Counted from the stretch's first letter, positions 47,047 to 57,563 are shown. The stretch: 64,000 nucleotides of DNA from Corbicula japonica (GCA_038501625.1 JAZAYU010000001.1:1302001-1366000); one strand, 5' to 3'. Program-made: numbers and translations. Notes: generated from the sequence alone by a model not told the origin.

Positions 47047-48719
47047 GTTTTTAACCCAGTTAGACCATTTATATTATGATCCAATTTGAATTTGAACAGA
47101 TTTTAAAAGTGTTTTATATTTTATAGCAGATATCAATCTTTTCTGCATAGTTGAACGTTTTCCTAACGCATAATGTTATGATTTGTTATTTGTTCATTCT
47201 TTATTTAAGCATGAACCAATCATTACACTGTTTTGATTGTTATTGTTCATTATACAACTTGCATATAAAACCTTTACCGTAAAATCGTTGCCATGCTGAA
47301 TAATAAGAACACTGTTCCATTAAACAAATCCACCTTCTATCCAAAATATTTGTATCACCTTTTTCATTTCTGTAATTATGTTATTTATTAACATCTTAGA
47401 GAATTCCATTTTATAAATGATTTTCATACATGTGTCATTATTAAGTCATTTGGCTCTTAAACAATATGAACAATTGCTTTGTCATCTATGAAGTATGAAA
47501 TAATGAACCAATTCATAAAACGTTATATTATTGTATTGTATCATTCCAAGAGGAACAATTGTCTTGTGAGGTTTGATGTCGGACAATAGAAGAATCTTCA
47601 TTCAGCATAAAACTTTTCGCAGCATGAAGACCAAATAAAACTGTAACATCTCTTTCTGTGATTTCAAACGATCGTTTCTATGGTATTATTAATTTATAAT
47701 CTCAACAGCTGTCGTTGTGTGGCCCTGAGGCTTAAAGGTCGCTCCGTACTTTCCATTGTTGTTATTTCTTTACGTGGAGCCCATCCAGTTTTCTCAAAGA
47801 ATATTACACTTATGCCGATGCTACAATGTATGGAGCTTGGTAAATCCGTCTTACATCAAGCAATCCTTAAATAAACATAGTCTGCACTTTCAAAAATGGT
47901 TTGTATATTGCGATTTTCTCTTAATACGTCGACGCGTCTTGAGCGCGTAGATTCCTTAAGGATTTGAGCGTTTCTGGACGAGGCCATAATTGCGAAGACC
48001 ACCTTCGACACAGGTCGAACATTGCTGTGGGGTTTTCTTTAATATTTGTTTATATATACACACTTGACCATAAATTATTAATAAGGTCATTTGATGATAA
48101 ATGATGATGATTGTCACGATTTTCGATATTTTATGTCTAAACAGCGGAAGCTGCACCTTCCATACCATCAGTCACGGCGGTACGTGTATAACGTTATAGC
48201 AACTTGGCATAAAATTGATCGTATTTACACACTTTTATGAAAATAAAACTTTTCAGAAGACACGTAAAACATATGTTAAACTGTTGCAAATGACACCCAA
48301 AAATTTGTTTATGTTCCCGATTAAAAGTTGTTATTACAGCGTTAGCTTTGTCCGGAAATGATGTTGAGCTTAAATATTTTCGCTGAATTGAATTTGAAAA
48401 TTTTGCATTCAGTACCAGATATTTTTATAACAAGTTACAATTTATTTCTAAATCAAATAAAATGTTTTAACCCTCTGTCAAAGCTGTAGCTGGAAATTCT
48501 TGTAACAATTAAGTGGGTGGGGTACAAATACGTCGCACTCCTTTTGTTTTTATATAGACATAGTCGGAGATAATGTCATAATGTAGCATCTTGATGTTTT
48601 CTGATAGACATTTCAGGATCATGTTCTCTAAATCAATCAGAATGATTTGGTTTAGAGCACAAATCAATCAGAATGAATTGGTTATGAAATAAACATATAG
48701 AATATTAAGATTTGTGTAA
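47047..48719. other. No gene recognised
   Basis: Short frames only. A small hairpin, CTCTAAATCAATC and its near complement, with a partial duplication, lies at 48628-48683. Confidence 0.5.
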
Positions 48720-49116
48720 ATACATACAATACCTTATCACCCCGAAAAGCATTTTTAGGGCAACAATTGTAATGTACTGGTAGCTGTTCCCCTCATGCTA
48801 AACTCACTAATAATGAAGCTCTTCTTTGTTTTAACTTTTACCCATCATGTCCAATCTAGAGAGATTTGAACGCAAAATAGTGCAAGAGGTCTTGTTCCCA
48901 GAGAGGTATGTTTGTTAATTGAAATCACAAATGAATAAGTCACATCAAAGAACGCCCAAAAGCTCACAAAGCATGTTCGTGAAGTTGGCAGCCTTGCAAC
49001 CGAGTTAACTGAAGCTGGCTGTCTTGCTGCTTGGCAGCGTGAAGTTGGCGGCTAGGTTAACCTAACAGTACCTCTATGGTACTCTATGGACTATTTTCTA
49101 TACACTCACCTGTGTC

Positions 49117-49188
49117 TTCTCGATAGTATAGTGGTAAGTATCCCCGCCTGTCACGCGGGAGACCGGGGTTCGATTCACCATCGGGGAG
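49117..49188 (+). pseudogene. tRNA-Asp (GTC) second copy, damaged T-arm
   Basis: A near copy of the tRNA-Asp at 51071, same length and anticodon (GTC, 49150-49152). The anticodon stem is intact and the acceptor retains pairing with an extra wobble (second base C to T). In the T-stem, CGGGG faces CACCA, leaving two mismatches (C-A at the base and G-A inside), and the B box reads GGTTCGATTCA. TTTT follows at 49192-49195, a minimal Pol III terminator. It is probably a decaying copy, although weak transcription is possible. Confidence 0.8.
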
Positions 49189-49429
49189 ATCTTTTATTAC
49201 TCATCATTTTTTTTGACCTGACTTTATGAGACAGGACTACGTTACAAACACGCCACGTATGTTAACAGCTTCTGCCACGTGTCTAGTTGCTTAATCGTAT
49301 TTCAAGGTCCCTAACAATACATAGAAAAGCATGGTACCTGCCTCTGTACCCTGTACCCCTGAACATTGACAAAAGAACAAAATTCAAGTTGCAGGACGAC
49401 CTGCTCATACTCGAAGATTGATAAGAATA

Positions 49430-49521
49430 AAAATGGTCATCAATTAAACGTTTCAAAAACTAGATAAATACATCAAAAATGGTTATCAATTAAACGTTTG
49501 AAATATCTAGATAAATAGATC
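49430..49521 (+). repeat. Two-copy tandem repeat, ~46-bp unit
   Basis: AAAATGG(T/C)... ATCAATTAAACGTTT and TAGATAAATA occur twice in direct order at about 49430 and 49476, differing at few positions. Confidence 0.7.
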
Positions 49522-49623
49522 TAAACCTCATCGCGCCGAAAAGCATTATACGGCAAAATAATGCAATTGATGCTTAAAACAAGTACACGCCGGGATACAC
49601 TCTGATATGGAATATTGTCACTG

Positions 49624-49921
49624 AGAAAGGTAGGTGATCCTGAATTTTCATTAGTTATTTAAATTAGGGCCCATTTTCCGGAAAAACTCGAATGCTATTC
49701 GACCCTCCTTTGAATCACGGACAAAATTATATTTGTCTCTTTTGGATCAGTTCAAAATCGACTGTAAAAAAGACTGTAAACTCGATTTTGAACTGATCCA
49801 AAAGAGACAAATATCATTTTGTCCGTGATTCAAAGGAAGGTCGAATAGCATTCGAGTTTTTCTGGGAAATGGTCCTTTATTTATGTGATCAATGGAAATT
49901 TAGGATCACTACCTTTTTCGG
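49624..49921. mobile_element. Foldback (long hairpin) element between the tRNA copies
   Basis: Left arm from about 49667 (GGGCCCATTTTCCGG) to 49760 and right arm 49781-49880 are near-perfect reverse complements around a 20-base centre. Weaker complementarity continues out to about 49624 and 49921 (GTAGGTGATCCT versus AGGATCACTACC). There is no coding capacity. It is a MITE or foldback transposon that inserted in the downstream duplication unit only. Confidence 0.8.
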
Positions 49922-51070
49922 TGTCAATTTTCCGTCTGATATTGAACCACGGAAGCAGCTGATATGATTTTATCGGGAACGCAAGACGAGTTCCATATCA
50001 GAGTTCCCCCGGCGTGAAGTAGCTAGCATTCCCTAATCTCGACTCATTTATTATCAGATCCGATTTTGTTCTCAATTTTATCAATGACATCGGATAAAGG
50101 GAGATTTGAATGCAAAATAGTTCATGCGGTCTTGTTGTTCGCACAGAATTTTAATTTTGTATTTCTTCAAACGTGCAATAATTATATCAGAGATTGCCCA
50201 AGGCACAACACAATCTTAGCACTCGATAATGTTGAAAGGACTTCATGCCCAGCCCTTTTTGCTTTTCTAATTATTGCTCATATTTATGTATATATACCTG
50301 TAAAACAGTATGGCAAAGAAAATCTTAGCACTCACATACCATGCGAAATGCGACGTCCGTACAGTTAGCAGCTTGGCAGCATACATGTAGCAGCCATAGT
50401 AGTCTGGCATCATGCAGTTTAAAGCTCGATGGATGTGATGTTATTCATGTACCGGGGTTTTAAACTGTCCTATCATTCAGAAACGTATTTTGATGATTTC
50501 ATGATTGTACCCGCCGTAATATAAAAAAAATCAGGTTACCATTTGTAATTGTCCTGGGCTAGTGGTCGTCTTGTTTTATTTCGGCGTAAGCTGTCTATGC
50601 TGTCTCGTTATTAACCAATGAAGTGTTGAAATTAACCCGCGTTTTTAATAAAAAATGCAGGGGAAAATCAAGAAAACTATTTCGTTTTGTGGCTATTTTA
50701 ACAGACTTGTCTTTGCGATGACCAAACCAATATTGTACACACAGTTTTAAACGAGATAGACCATCGTCTTTTGGGGAAGCTTACATGTAACATCCTAAAG
50801 GTTCTCCGTTTTAACAGTTAATGATTGTCATAGACGCAGAGGTTTTTTTTAGTTCTTACTTAACGGCGAAATTAGTTCTTCTTTGATTCGTAACGTTATG
50901 GAAAATCCGCGGTTACAATTCTCCGTTGAGTCGAATTTATTTTTGGTAATAAAATACATTAACCTAATGCGCCTAAATAAATCACGTCTGGATATATTTA
51001 ATATCAGTATGGTACACGTATTCAGAGGACTATTTTTGTCCACTTATATTTTTGCGCGCTTACGAACATC

Positions 51071-51142
51071 TCCTCGATAGTATAGTGGTAAGTATCCCCG
51101 CCTGTCACGCGGGAGACCGGGGTTCGATTCCCCGTCGGGGAG
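51071..51142 (+). tRNA. tRNA-Asp (GTC), intact
   Basis: A 72-nt intronless cloverleaf. The 7-bp acceptor TCCTCGA pairs with TCGGGGA (51135-51141), with discriminator G at 51142. The anticodon stem is CCCGC/GCGGG around loop CTGTCAC, anticodon GTC at 51104-51106. The T-arm is CGGGG/CCCCG around TTCGATT. CCA is not encoded. A run of seven T at 51149-51155 is a strong Pol III terminator. The internal A box (TAGTATAGTGG) and B box (GGTTCGATTCC) are intact. All stems pair, so this is very probably the functional copy of the two in the window. Confidence 0.95.
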
Positions 51143-51148
51143 CGCATA

Positions 51149-51155
51149 TTTTTTT
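51149..51155 (+). terminator. Pol III terminator of the intact tRNA-Asp
   Basis: Seven consecutive T residues six bases past the discriminator base. T-runs of four or more terminate RNA polymerase III. Confidence 0.85.
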
Positions 51156-51439
51156 AAATAACTCGCGTTTATCAATGACTTTACTTATGACAAAAGACTG
51201 TATGTTGCAGAACACTCTACGTATAAAACATCTCATCACAACTGATTTCTTTTCGACTCTAGTTGCTGGCGCATGTGACTTTTGAATGTTAACCTTAATA
51301 CCCGGTATATATTGCGCATGTATCTACCATTCACAATTAACAATTAAATACTTTATTACAGGTCTAGTGAAATTCAATTTACATAACATAGTAACATTTT
51401 CTGATGAAGTCGTTACTGATACAGACTTCTGCTAGCGTC

Positions 51440-51830
51440 ACCGTTGGGGGCCGTGAAAAATTCTGATGAAGCCATAACTGAGACCATTACCATGACTGTT
51501 AGGATCATGGACTGTAGAATGTCGCAGAAGCCTCAGCTGGGGAGAATTTTAAGAATATAAAAAAAACAACCGATAAAAATATTTTCTATAGGCCACTATC
51601 ATGACTATAACCGAACGACAAATGCATTAGGAGTATCGTGAAGTTACGAGCTGTAGAATGTCGCCGAACCGCTGCATGGCAAGGGATCGTTTACGTTTAC
51701 AATGTCGCTAAAGAGGTCTCTTGGGCCATAATGTTTGTAGAACATTTGTGAAACTCTTGCTAGGACCGTGAACGTTGTAGAATGTCTTTCAATCTGCTTC
51801 TAAGGTTGAGAAAAAGCAGAATTTCTCGAA
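51440..51830 (+). repeat. Degenerate minisatellite-like region (GTAGAATGTCGC motif)
   Basis: TGTAGAATGTCGCAGAA (51513), TGTAGAATGTCGCCGAA (51651), ACAATGTCGCTAAAG (about 51699) and TTGTAGAATGTCTTTC (51775) recur in the same orientation at irregular spacing, with CCATTACCATGACTGT and CCACTATCATGACTAT preceding two of them. No open frame runs through. Confidence 0.5.
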
Positions 51831-52415
51831 AGCACCATTAAGAAAAAAGAAAACCGTTAATAAAGCGGAAAGAATGTATTATTTATCAGTACACAAGACT
51901 AATGTCGCTAAAACTATATTGTCACGGGAATTGACATTACCTTCGGGTTTTTAAATTACGTATTCTGCGTAGAACTTACAATGTAAGATAAACATAATAT
52001 AACATTTATAACGTTTAAACATATCTTAGGTAGAACTGGCGCAAGTATGCTTTGAAGGGAAAGTAAGGGAAACTAATTTTGTTATCGTTTAACTAGAGAC
52101 ATCAGGGTAGCGTTTCTTGTTACAAGTATGTTGTTGTACATAATGACATTAGGCATTTGTTAAAGTCTACGAAAATAATTTTATAATTTTAATCCGCACA
52201 ACTTCTAGCATTTAGTCCACTAGTAAATGGTAAATTCCATAACAGAATCGGGGATGTGGTTGTATTTTACTTTCATTTTTTTAAAGCAGCATATTCGCAG
52301 TTTATGGTTAAATACTTCACTGTGTCAGTTGTAATTAATAATAATTGTACCACATTTAAACGCCTATAATGACTGAAAAGGGCGCGAATTTCGCCGAAAT
52401 TTTGGACATATCAGG

Positions 52416-52562
52416 TCCCAAGGTTATAAAGCTGAGCACGGAAACCAGTCTCAAATCTCAAGCATCTGATTGGCTGAAACGGCGACTGGTCGCCATTTCA
52501 GCCAATCAGATGCTTGAGATTTGAGACTGGTTTCCATGCTCAGTTTTATAACCTTGTGCACA
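52416..52562. mobile_element. Foldback hairpin family, complete (type B)
   Basis: Arms run from CCAAGGTTATAAAGCTGAGC to GCTCAGTTTTATAACCTTG, with the centre GGCGACTGGTCGCC. Confidence 0.9.
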
Positions 52563-53420
52563 GGACATTTTAGGACCTTTTGTCAGTGAATTTAACTGCG
52601 TAAATAACCCTATTGCAACTTTGGCTTAAAATATATTCGCTCGAACGTTGACTGTGTAAGAATTTACACTGCCAAGTTTACAGGTTTACTAAAATTTGTA
52701 TTATAAATTTTGATATTTGAAAACACTATATTTTCGTCCTGACCAGGCATCTTTAAAGGTTTTCCTGGCTTAATAAATTTATCAAAACCTGCATGAAATT
52801 TGTTTCGTCAATTAGATCTTGCCTTGGACGACGGAGGTCGAACTGTTGGTCAGTGCTATCTTACTATATCTAAAACACTAACTTATTTCAAATATTAGGA
52901 ACGTGTGAACAAAAATTTCTGGAACGAAATAAACTCGGTGTTTCAAGTATGAACCAAAAAATCCATCAATATAATTTGACAAAATAAAAGGCTTCAATGT
53001 TCATATTATACAAATATCCAAAACAATAAATAGATTGCATGACCGAATTATCAGTTCAATCAGGCTTGCTTTGTCAACATTATGTTTCTATAAATGGTAG
53101 ACAAACATGATATCCTGTAAAGAATAGTTGGATGTTATACAGCTTTTAAGGACAAGGTACATACATAGATATTAATGATACGAAGGCAGGCATAGTTTAT
53201 ACCAAAAGTGTGGTTCCGTTGCATCGGTTCAAACAGTTCGATCACAAAAAGGCATTGTTATTGTGCGATCATATTACAAAAACACAATCCGTCAGATAAA
53301 GGCATTGTTTTAGAGATGTCTGAATAATTGACGAGCTATTTGAGCAGCAGATCATAACTTTGATACGTGCTTGTAAGAAGGGTGGAGTTTTAGACATGCA
53401 ATAATTTCTGATTTTTGTGT

Positions 53421-53584
53421 GGATCATGTCTAAAAAACAATTTTTGTGTTATAAGAAACACTAACTGTATTAAAAGGAAAGTTTTTATTTAGATACACAT
53501 GGATCGTGTCGTAAAAAATGAAATATCTGTGCTGTTTTAAGGAACATTAACTGTGTTAAAACGGAAAGTTTTCATTTACATAAT
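53421..53584 (+). repeat. Two tandem ~80-bp segments directly upstream of gene D
   Basis: The segments beginning GGATCATGTC (53421) and GGATCGTGTC (53501) run in parallel: both continue with an A-run, then ACTGT.TTAAAA, GGAAAG and a T-rich stretch ending ATTTA. The second ends a few bases before the start codon. They are diverged (roughly three-quarters alike by eye), so the duplication is old. It probably covers the promoter or 5' UTR; function is inferred from position only. Confidence 0.65.
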
Positions 53585-53590
53585 ACAGCT

Positions 53591-55714
53591 ATGTCTTTCA
53601 ATTACGGAAGTACCAATCGCTATCGCACAAGTGGGAGACATTTCAAACTGTTTTCAGACGAACTACCCAGAATTGAGTTTGACAGAGCCAGTTTTGAAGA
53701 ATACACCAACAAAGCGAGTTCTAAACGCCGAACAAAGGGAAAGCGTAGGAAATTCAGGGACTCGAACCAGGACCGCTACTCTCTGCCGTCATTAGGAACG
53801 CCTGAATGGGACCGACTATCTGAAGCCGATAGGGGAAGACCACAAAGTTATTCACCTTTTAATCCATTAAATCCGAATTTTGCAAAGATTCACCAGAAGA
53901 TTCAAAGACGACATACACTTAAAGAAACCAAGGTGAATGAATGGACTAATCATAAATTAAAGAGCAATAGCGCCAATTTAAATCACGAAAACGACGATGT
54001 GGATAAAGAACAATATACAAAAGAATGGACTGAACAGGTACATGGAACTGCTTCTGATAAACAAGGTGTATCTACCAATGGCATTCCACAAGAAAATGAA
54101 GATATTCAAAGTCCTAATTCCAGCAAAATTGAGAGAGTTATTCTAGAGAAACCACCGATACCGAAAAAGAAATCCTTATTTCAAGAACTGTTAGACGCTT
54201 CGGCAAAGGAAAACGAAAGGATGAATCGAATCAAAGAAGGACTTCATTTCAACGACAACCACCAAAAAGTTATTAGACATCAAAGCATGAAACCTTATAG
54301 GCTAGCTAAAATGGATCTCAATGCTGATGATACTCAAAATACTCCAATGCGAAAACCAGAAATACATGGATCTATTGATAGCAATAGCAATATTATACCT
54401 GATATAATTTCAGAAACGAGCGAAAAAACAAAACCTGGTATATTGAAACATGGCGTGCGGGTGAGGGAAAACAAAATACTCAAAGTAACGACGAAAACGG
54501 ACTTCCATACAAAGCATCATTTAATACACCAAGAAGACTTGCCACTGTTTGGAGATGAAAGTAGGACCAACGTCAACAGTTCAATAGATGAGGTGCGAGT
54601 GTCTGTATATGCTGATACGCCATTTAACAGACTCGGTGACATGATGTTTGTTCCGTTGCCTTCTGGTAAACCGAAAGATAAGCATAAGAAAGTTAATTTT
54701 CATGAACATGTAGATATTAAAGAAAGAACGGCCCTAAGCGAGCTTGTTGAAGAGGATGCTGAAAAACTGGAATCAAACGAAGAATTTTCAAATAATTCGC
54801 CGAATAATACCTCAGAAATAAATGAAAGTACTGTCATGTGTGACAGATTAAAGAACAGTGCAAACATAAAAAGGAGAACAAATGTAAAATATAAAAACGG
54901 TCAGAAGTTTAGGCGAAATAATTCAATCAAACCAAATCACGAATCCACGCTTGGAAAAGAAGCTATTGTACCTCATTATAAAAGAACTGGTCGAGTTTCA
55001 TATCCCGATATAGAAGACAAACAAGACTATATAGATTCAATACTTCTCTCATCAAAACCAATAGGGAGAAAGAACAAAGATCTTCGATCTGACCCGGCAT
55101 GGAAACATGCCAAACCGGCTGTTTCGGAGGTTTTAGTTCATGACTCAGACCCAGTAGAAGCTATAGCCTCGGCTAATATACCCACCGAGCAGACGCCATC
55201 AATCCAAAACAAGAATGGAATTTCTAATGAAAGAAGTGATTCTCGTACGGTTGCTCATCTACCTGTGTTGAATTTTCCGGAGTTCATAAGTCAGTTTCAA
55301 AACGAAATATACCCCAAAACTCCGCCAAGGAGTCCCCTACGGAGCCCACCTCGGAGCCCACCAAGGAGTCCCCATGGTAGCCCATCCAAAAGTCCGGATC
55401 TAGACTCAATGGCAGAGCTTACGTCGTTGTTGACAGGTGACTTTGACCTCGATGACTTGCCTGAAGAAATAGATAGGAGCATGCTAGGTGAGGACCTGAT
55501 CAAAGCTTACAGGTTCTGGGACAGAAAGAAAAAGGCTTTCCCGGGTGGGTTAAGAAAGATCGAGGCCCCCTCTGACAGAAACGACTCGTTGTATCCTAAA
55601 CAATATGGCGGTGTAAAAACTTACAAAATTACGAATCCCAAGACGGATAAACCACCTCTTCCACCGGCAAGTAATAAATCGCCGCTACAAAATGTTTTAA
55701 CAGAATGGGTTTAG
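53591..55714 (+). CDS. Large disordered protein D (707 aa), GILK and KVNF motifs, SP repeats
   Basis: The longest reading frame in the window: 707 codons, one exon, ATG with G at -3, stop TAG. The protein is hydrophilic throughout and probably disordered. Landmarks: SLPSLG at 64-69 (protein C has SLPSLF); RRHT near residue 108; GILK at 283-286; KVNF at 367-370 followed by HEHVDIK, paralleling RVTF-SDHIDID in protein A; a run of Ser-Pro/Arg repeats at about 575-600; an acidic LDDLPEEID stretch; then the family signature with G633, Y640 and W643, followed by Lys-rich sequence and a Pro-rich C-terminus. GILK preceding KVNF is the order seen in known phosphatase-1 regulators, so phosphatase binding is a reasonable inference, but about 80 residues separate them. 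An AATAAA lies at 55800-55805. A tandemly duplicated 80-bp upstream segment abuts the start codon. No named orthologue recognised. Confidence 0.85.
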   Translation: MSFNYGSTNRYRTSGRHFKLFSDELPRIEFDRASFEEYTNKASSKRRTKGKRRKFRDSNQDRYSLPSLGTPEWDRLSEADRGRPQSYSPFNPLNPNFAKIHQKIQRRHTLKETKVNEWTNHKLKSNSANLNHENDDVDKEQYTKEWTEQVHGTASDKQGVSTNGIPQENEDIQSPNSSKIERVILEKPPIPKKKSLFQELLDASAKENERMNRIKEGLHFNDNHQKVIRHQSMKPYRLAKMDLNADDTQNTPMRKPEIHGSIDSNSNIIPDIISETSEKTKPGILKHGVRVRENKILKVTTKTDFHTKHHLIHQEDLPLFGDESRTNVNSSIDEVRVSVYADTPFNRLGDMMFVPLPSGKPKDKHKKVNFHEHVDIKERTALSELVEEDAEKLESNEEFSNNSPNNTSEINESTVMCDRLKNSANIKRRTNVKYKNGQKFRRNNSIKPNHESTLGKEAIVPHYKRTGRVSYPDIEDKQDYIDSILLSSKPIGRKNKDLRSDPAWKHAKPAVSEVLVHDSDPVEAIASANIPTEQTPSIQNKNGISNERSDSRTVAHLPVLNFPEFISQFQNEIYPKTPPRSPLRSPPRSPPRSPHGSPSKSPDLDSMAELTSLLTGDFDLDDLPEEIDRSMLGEDLIKAYRFWDRKKKAFPGGLRKIEAPSDRNDSLYPKQYGGVKTYKITNPKTDKPPLPPASNKSPLQNVLTEWV

Positions 55715-55799
55715 AAACATTTCAATATAATAATCTGAATCTAGTCTTCTAATGTAGTAACAATATTTTAACCGTTTATATAATACGTTTATATTGATT

Positions 55800-55805
55800 A
55801 ATAAA
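55800..55805 (+). promoter_or_regulatory. Candidate poly(A) signal for gene D
   Basis: AATAAA about 86 bases past the TAG stop of gene D, in an AT-rich tail. Good spacing for a short 3' UTR. Confidence 0.5.
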
Positions 55806-56012
55806 ATACGTCCGTAGGAATGAAGATTGCTTATATTGTGTTAATTTACCGACTGGTTATCTCATCAGAAAAAAACATAACATTGCATTTATCTTGTGGA
55901 TAAAACAAAATCAAATTGGTGAAAAAAGTAAAATATTTTAGCGCACTGCCATCCTTATTGATACACCGGCTACCTTTTAGTCAAATGAAATATAAAGAGA
56001 AGTAGGCCTAAG

Positions 56013-56087
56013 TCGCAATTTCAGCCAATCAAATGCTTGAGGTTTGAGACAGGTCTCCAGATTTCGTTTTATGATCTTGGGCACAGT
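56013..56087. mobile_element. Foldback hairpin family, right half only (type A)
   Basis: AATTTCAGCCAATCAAATGC then GGTCTCCAGATTTCG and TTTTATGATCTTGGGC; the left arm is absent. Confidence 0.75.
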
Positions 56088-56295
56088 CTGTTTCTGGCGC
56101 ATGGAACAATAAGACAATAAAATTACAGAAGATGGCAAATGCGTGTCATGGGTAAAACAAGCATCAACCAAGAAAATCATAAATTATTGCCACCTGTCGC
56201 ACGAATATGCTGAGTGTATCAATATTGAAATATAATAATACTAATTATATTCTTTCACGAGTCAAGAATAATACTGCACATCATTAAGACACACT

Positions 56296-56395
56296 GGCCC
56301 AAGATCATGAAAACTAAAACTGGAGACTAGTCTCAAATCTTAAGCATCTGCTTTGCTGAAATGGCGACCAGTTGTGTGATCTTAGGCCCCTGTGC
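56296..56395. mobile_element. Foldback hairpin family, left half with residual right tip (type A)
   Basis: GGCCCAAGATCATGAAAACT, CTGGAGACTAGTCTCAAAT and GCTGAAATGGCGACCAG, then a jump to GATCTTAGGCCC. Confidence 0.75.
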
Positions 56396-56664
56396 CTTAG
56401 TCTCTATCTGCCTAGTAGAACACATTACATTATTTCTTAGAGAAGTTTAATCCTCTTATTCAGTGTTCAGTGGCTTGCTATCCTTAATGAAAGTCTAAAA
56501 TAATATGATAAGAGTTATGTACCTCTTTCTATGAATAGACTGTTGAAGTCCGCGGTCTCTTAAATGTCATAAATATGCTTGTTATAATATAGTCTTCTAG
56601 CATTGTCTATGAATGACATTTTACATTGACTCAATGATGATGCATATCTGACTTACGCAGTGTG

Positions 56665-56890
56665 CTGTTAACTCTTTACTCCATGGGCTGTTTTTCATGG
56701 GGCAACCAGTGTTAATCCAGGTCAGCCAGCACACCCATGCCATCTGCACTGTCGCTTATTGGTCCAGTAGGTTATTTCTGACCAAGAAGCGAACAATGAC
56801 GATCCCGATCAAATGGCACAGATGAGCTGACCGATCTGCATCTACATTCTTCGCACCTGCGGTAAAACCCGTATGGGTAAATGAGGATTG
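56665..56890. mobile_element. Diverged relative of the MITE at 57990
   Basis: GGCAACCAGTG, AATCCAGGTCAGCCAGCAC and a downstream AGCGAACAATGACGATCC follow the same layout as 57990-58200 but are more decayed. Confidence 0.5.
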
Positions 56891-57563
56891 TACTTAATGT
56901 AATATGGGAAGTTAACGATAACGGAATTTACATCACTGTCATATCATCGGTTACTTCCCTTTTTTAGTAATTTTACCAAAAAATCCAATTATAAGTTATA
57001 TATCGAATCTCTGGAACCAATTTTATTTACGTTTTAAACCTGAAATAAGATATCCCAAATTCTCTTAGTATCAGTGTGCGATATCTCGTGCTGTCAATCT
57101 CTTACCTGTTCGTCTGATTTTTCGCGCTGCATGAGGCCGCACGTGCATTGGGATGGAAACCAAATACTGCCGAGCGTTCTTAGCAACTGGGCTTGGAATT
57201 AGCTGTTAGAAATCCTAGATGTTCGTGTAAACTGTCGAGAAATCCTCTAACAGGTGTTAAATCAAAATTGGAAACAGATATTTAATACTAAGCATCGAAA
57301 TCTTTTGTTTTCGATTCGCTGGTGGCATGATCCTCATTACGGATGCAGGGGCGGATCCAGAGTGGGGCTCAGTAGAGATGCTCGAACCTCATTCTTTGGT
57401 CAGCAGTTTTTAATTTCATGGTACATTTGGCCGAATAGTTTGCAATTATCGTATAAATACCTTAAGATTGCCTCAAACGAAACTTTCCCCTTTATGGAAA
57501 TCATGCCTCCGACCCTGAGATGCTGCATGTTTGGTGAATTAAAGTCTTAAACTTTCTGTAACC

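Larger units (their letters stand above)
48720..51142 (+). repeat. Ancient tandem segmental duplication carrying the two tRNA-Asp copies
   Basis: Three blocks occur in the same order in both halves: CCGAAAAGCATT near 48740 and again near 49535; GAGATTTGAA.GCAAAATAGT near 48871 and again near 50102; then the tRNA at 49117 and 51071. The second half is much longer because it has gained a 300-bp foldback (49624-49921) and other DNA. The duplication looks old from the divergence. Confidence 0.7.

Noticed and set aside
57254..57550. 98-codon frame
   Set aside because: Overlaps a dispersed GGGGCGGATCCAG-type repeat scrap and shows no domain.
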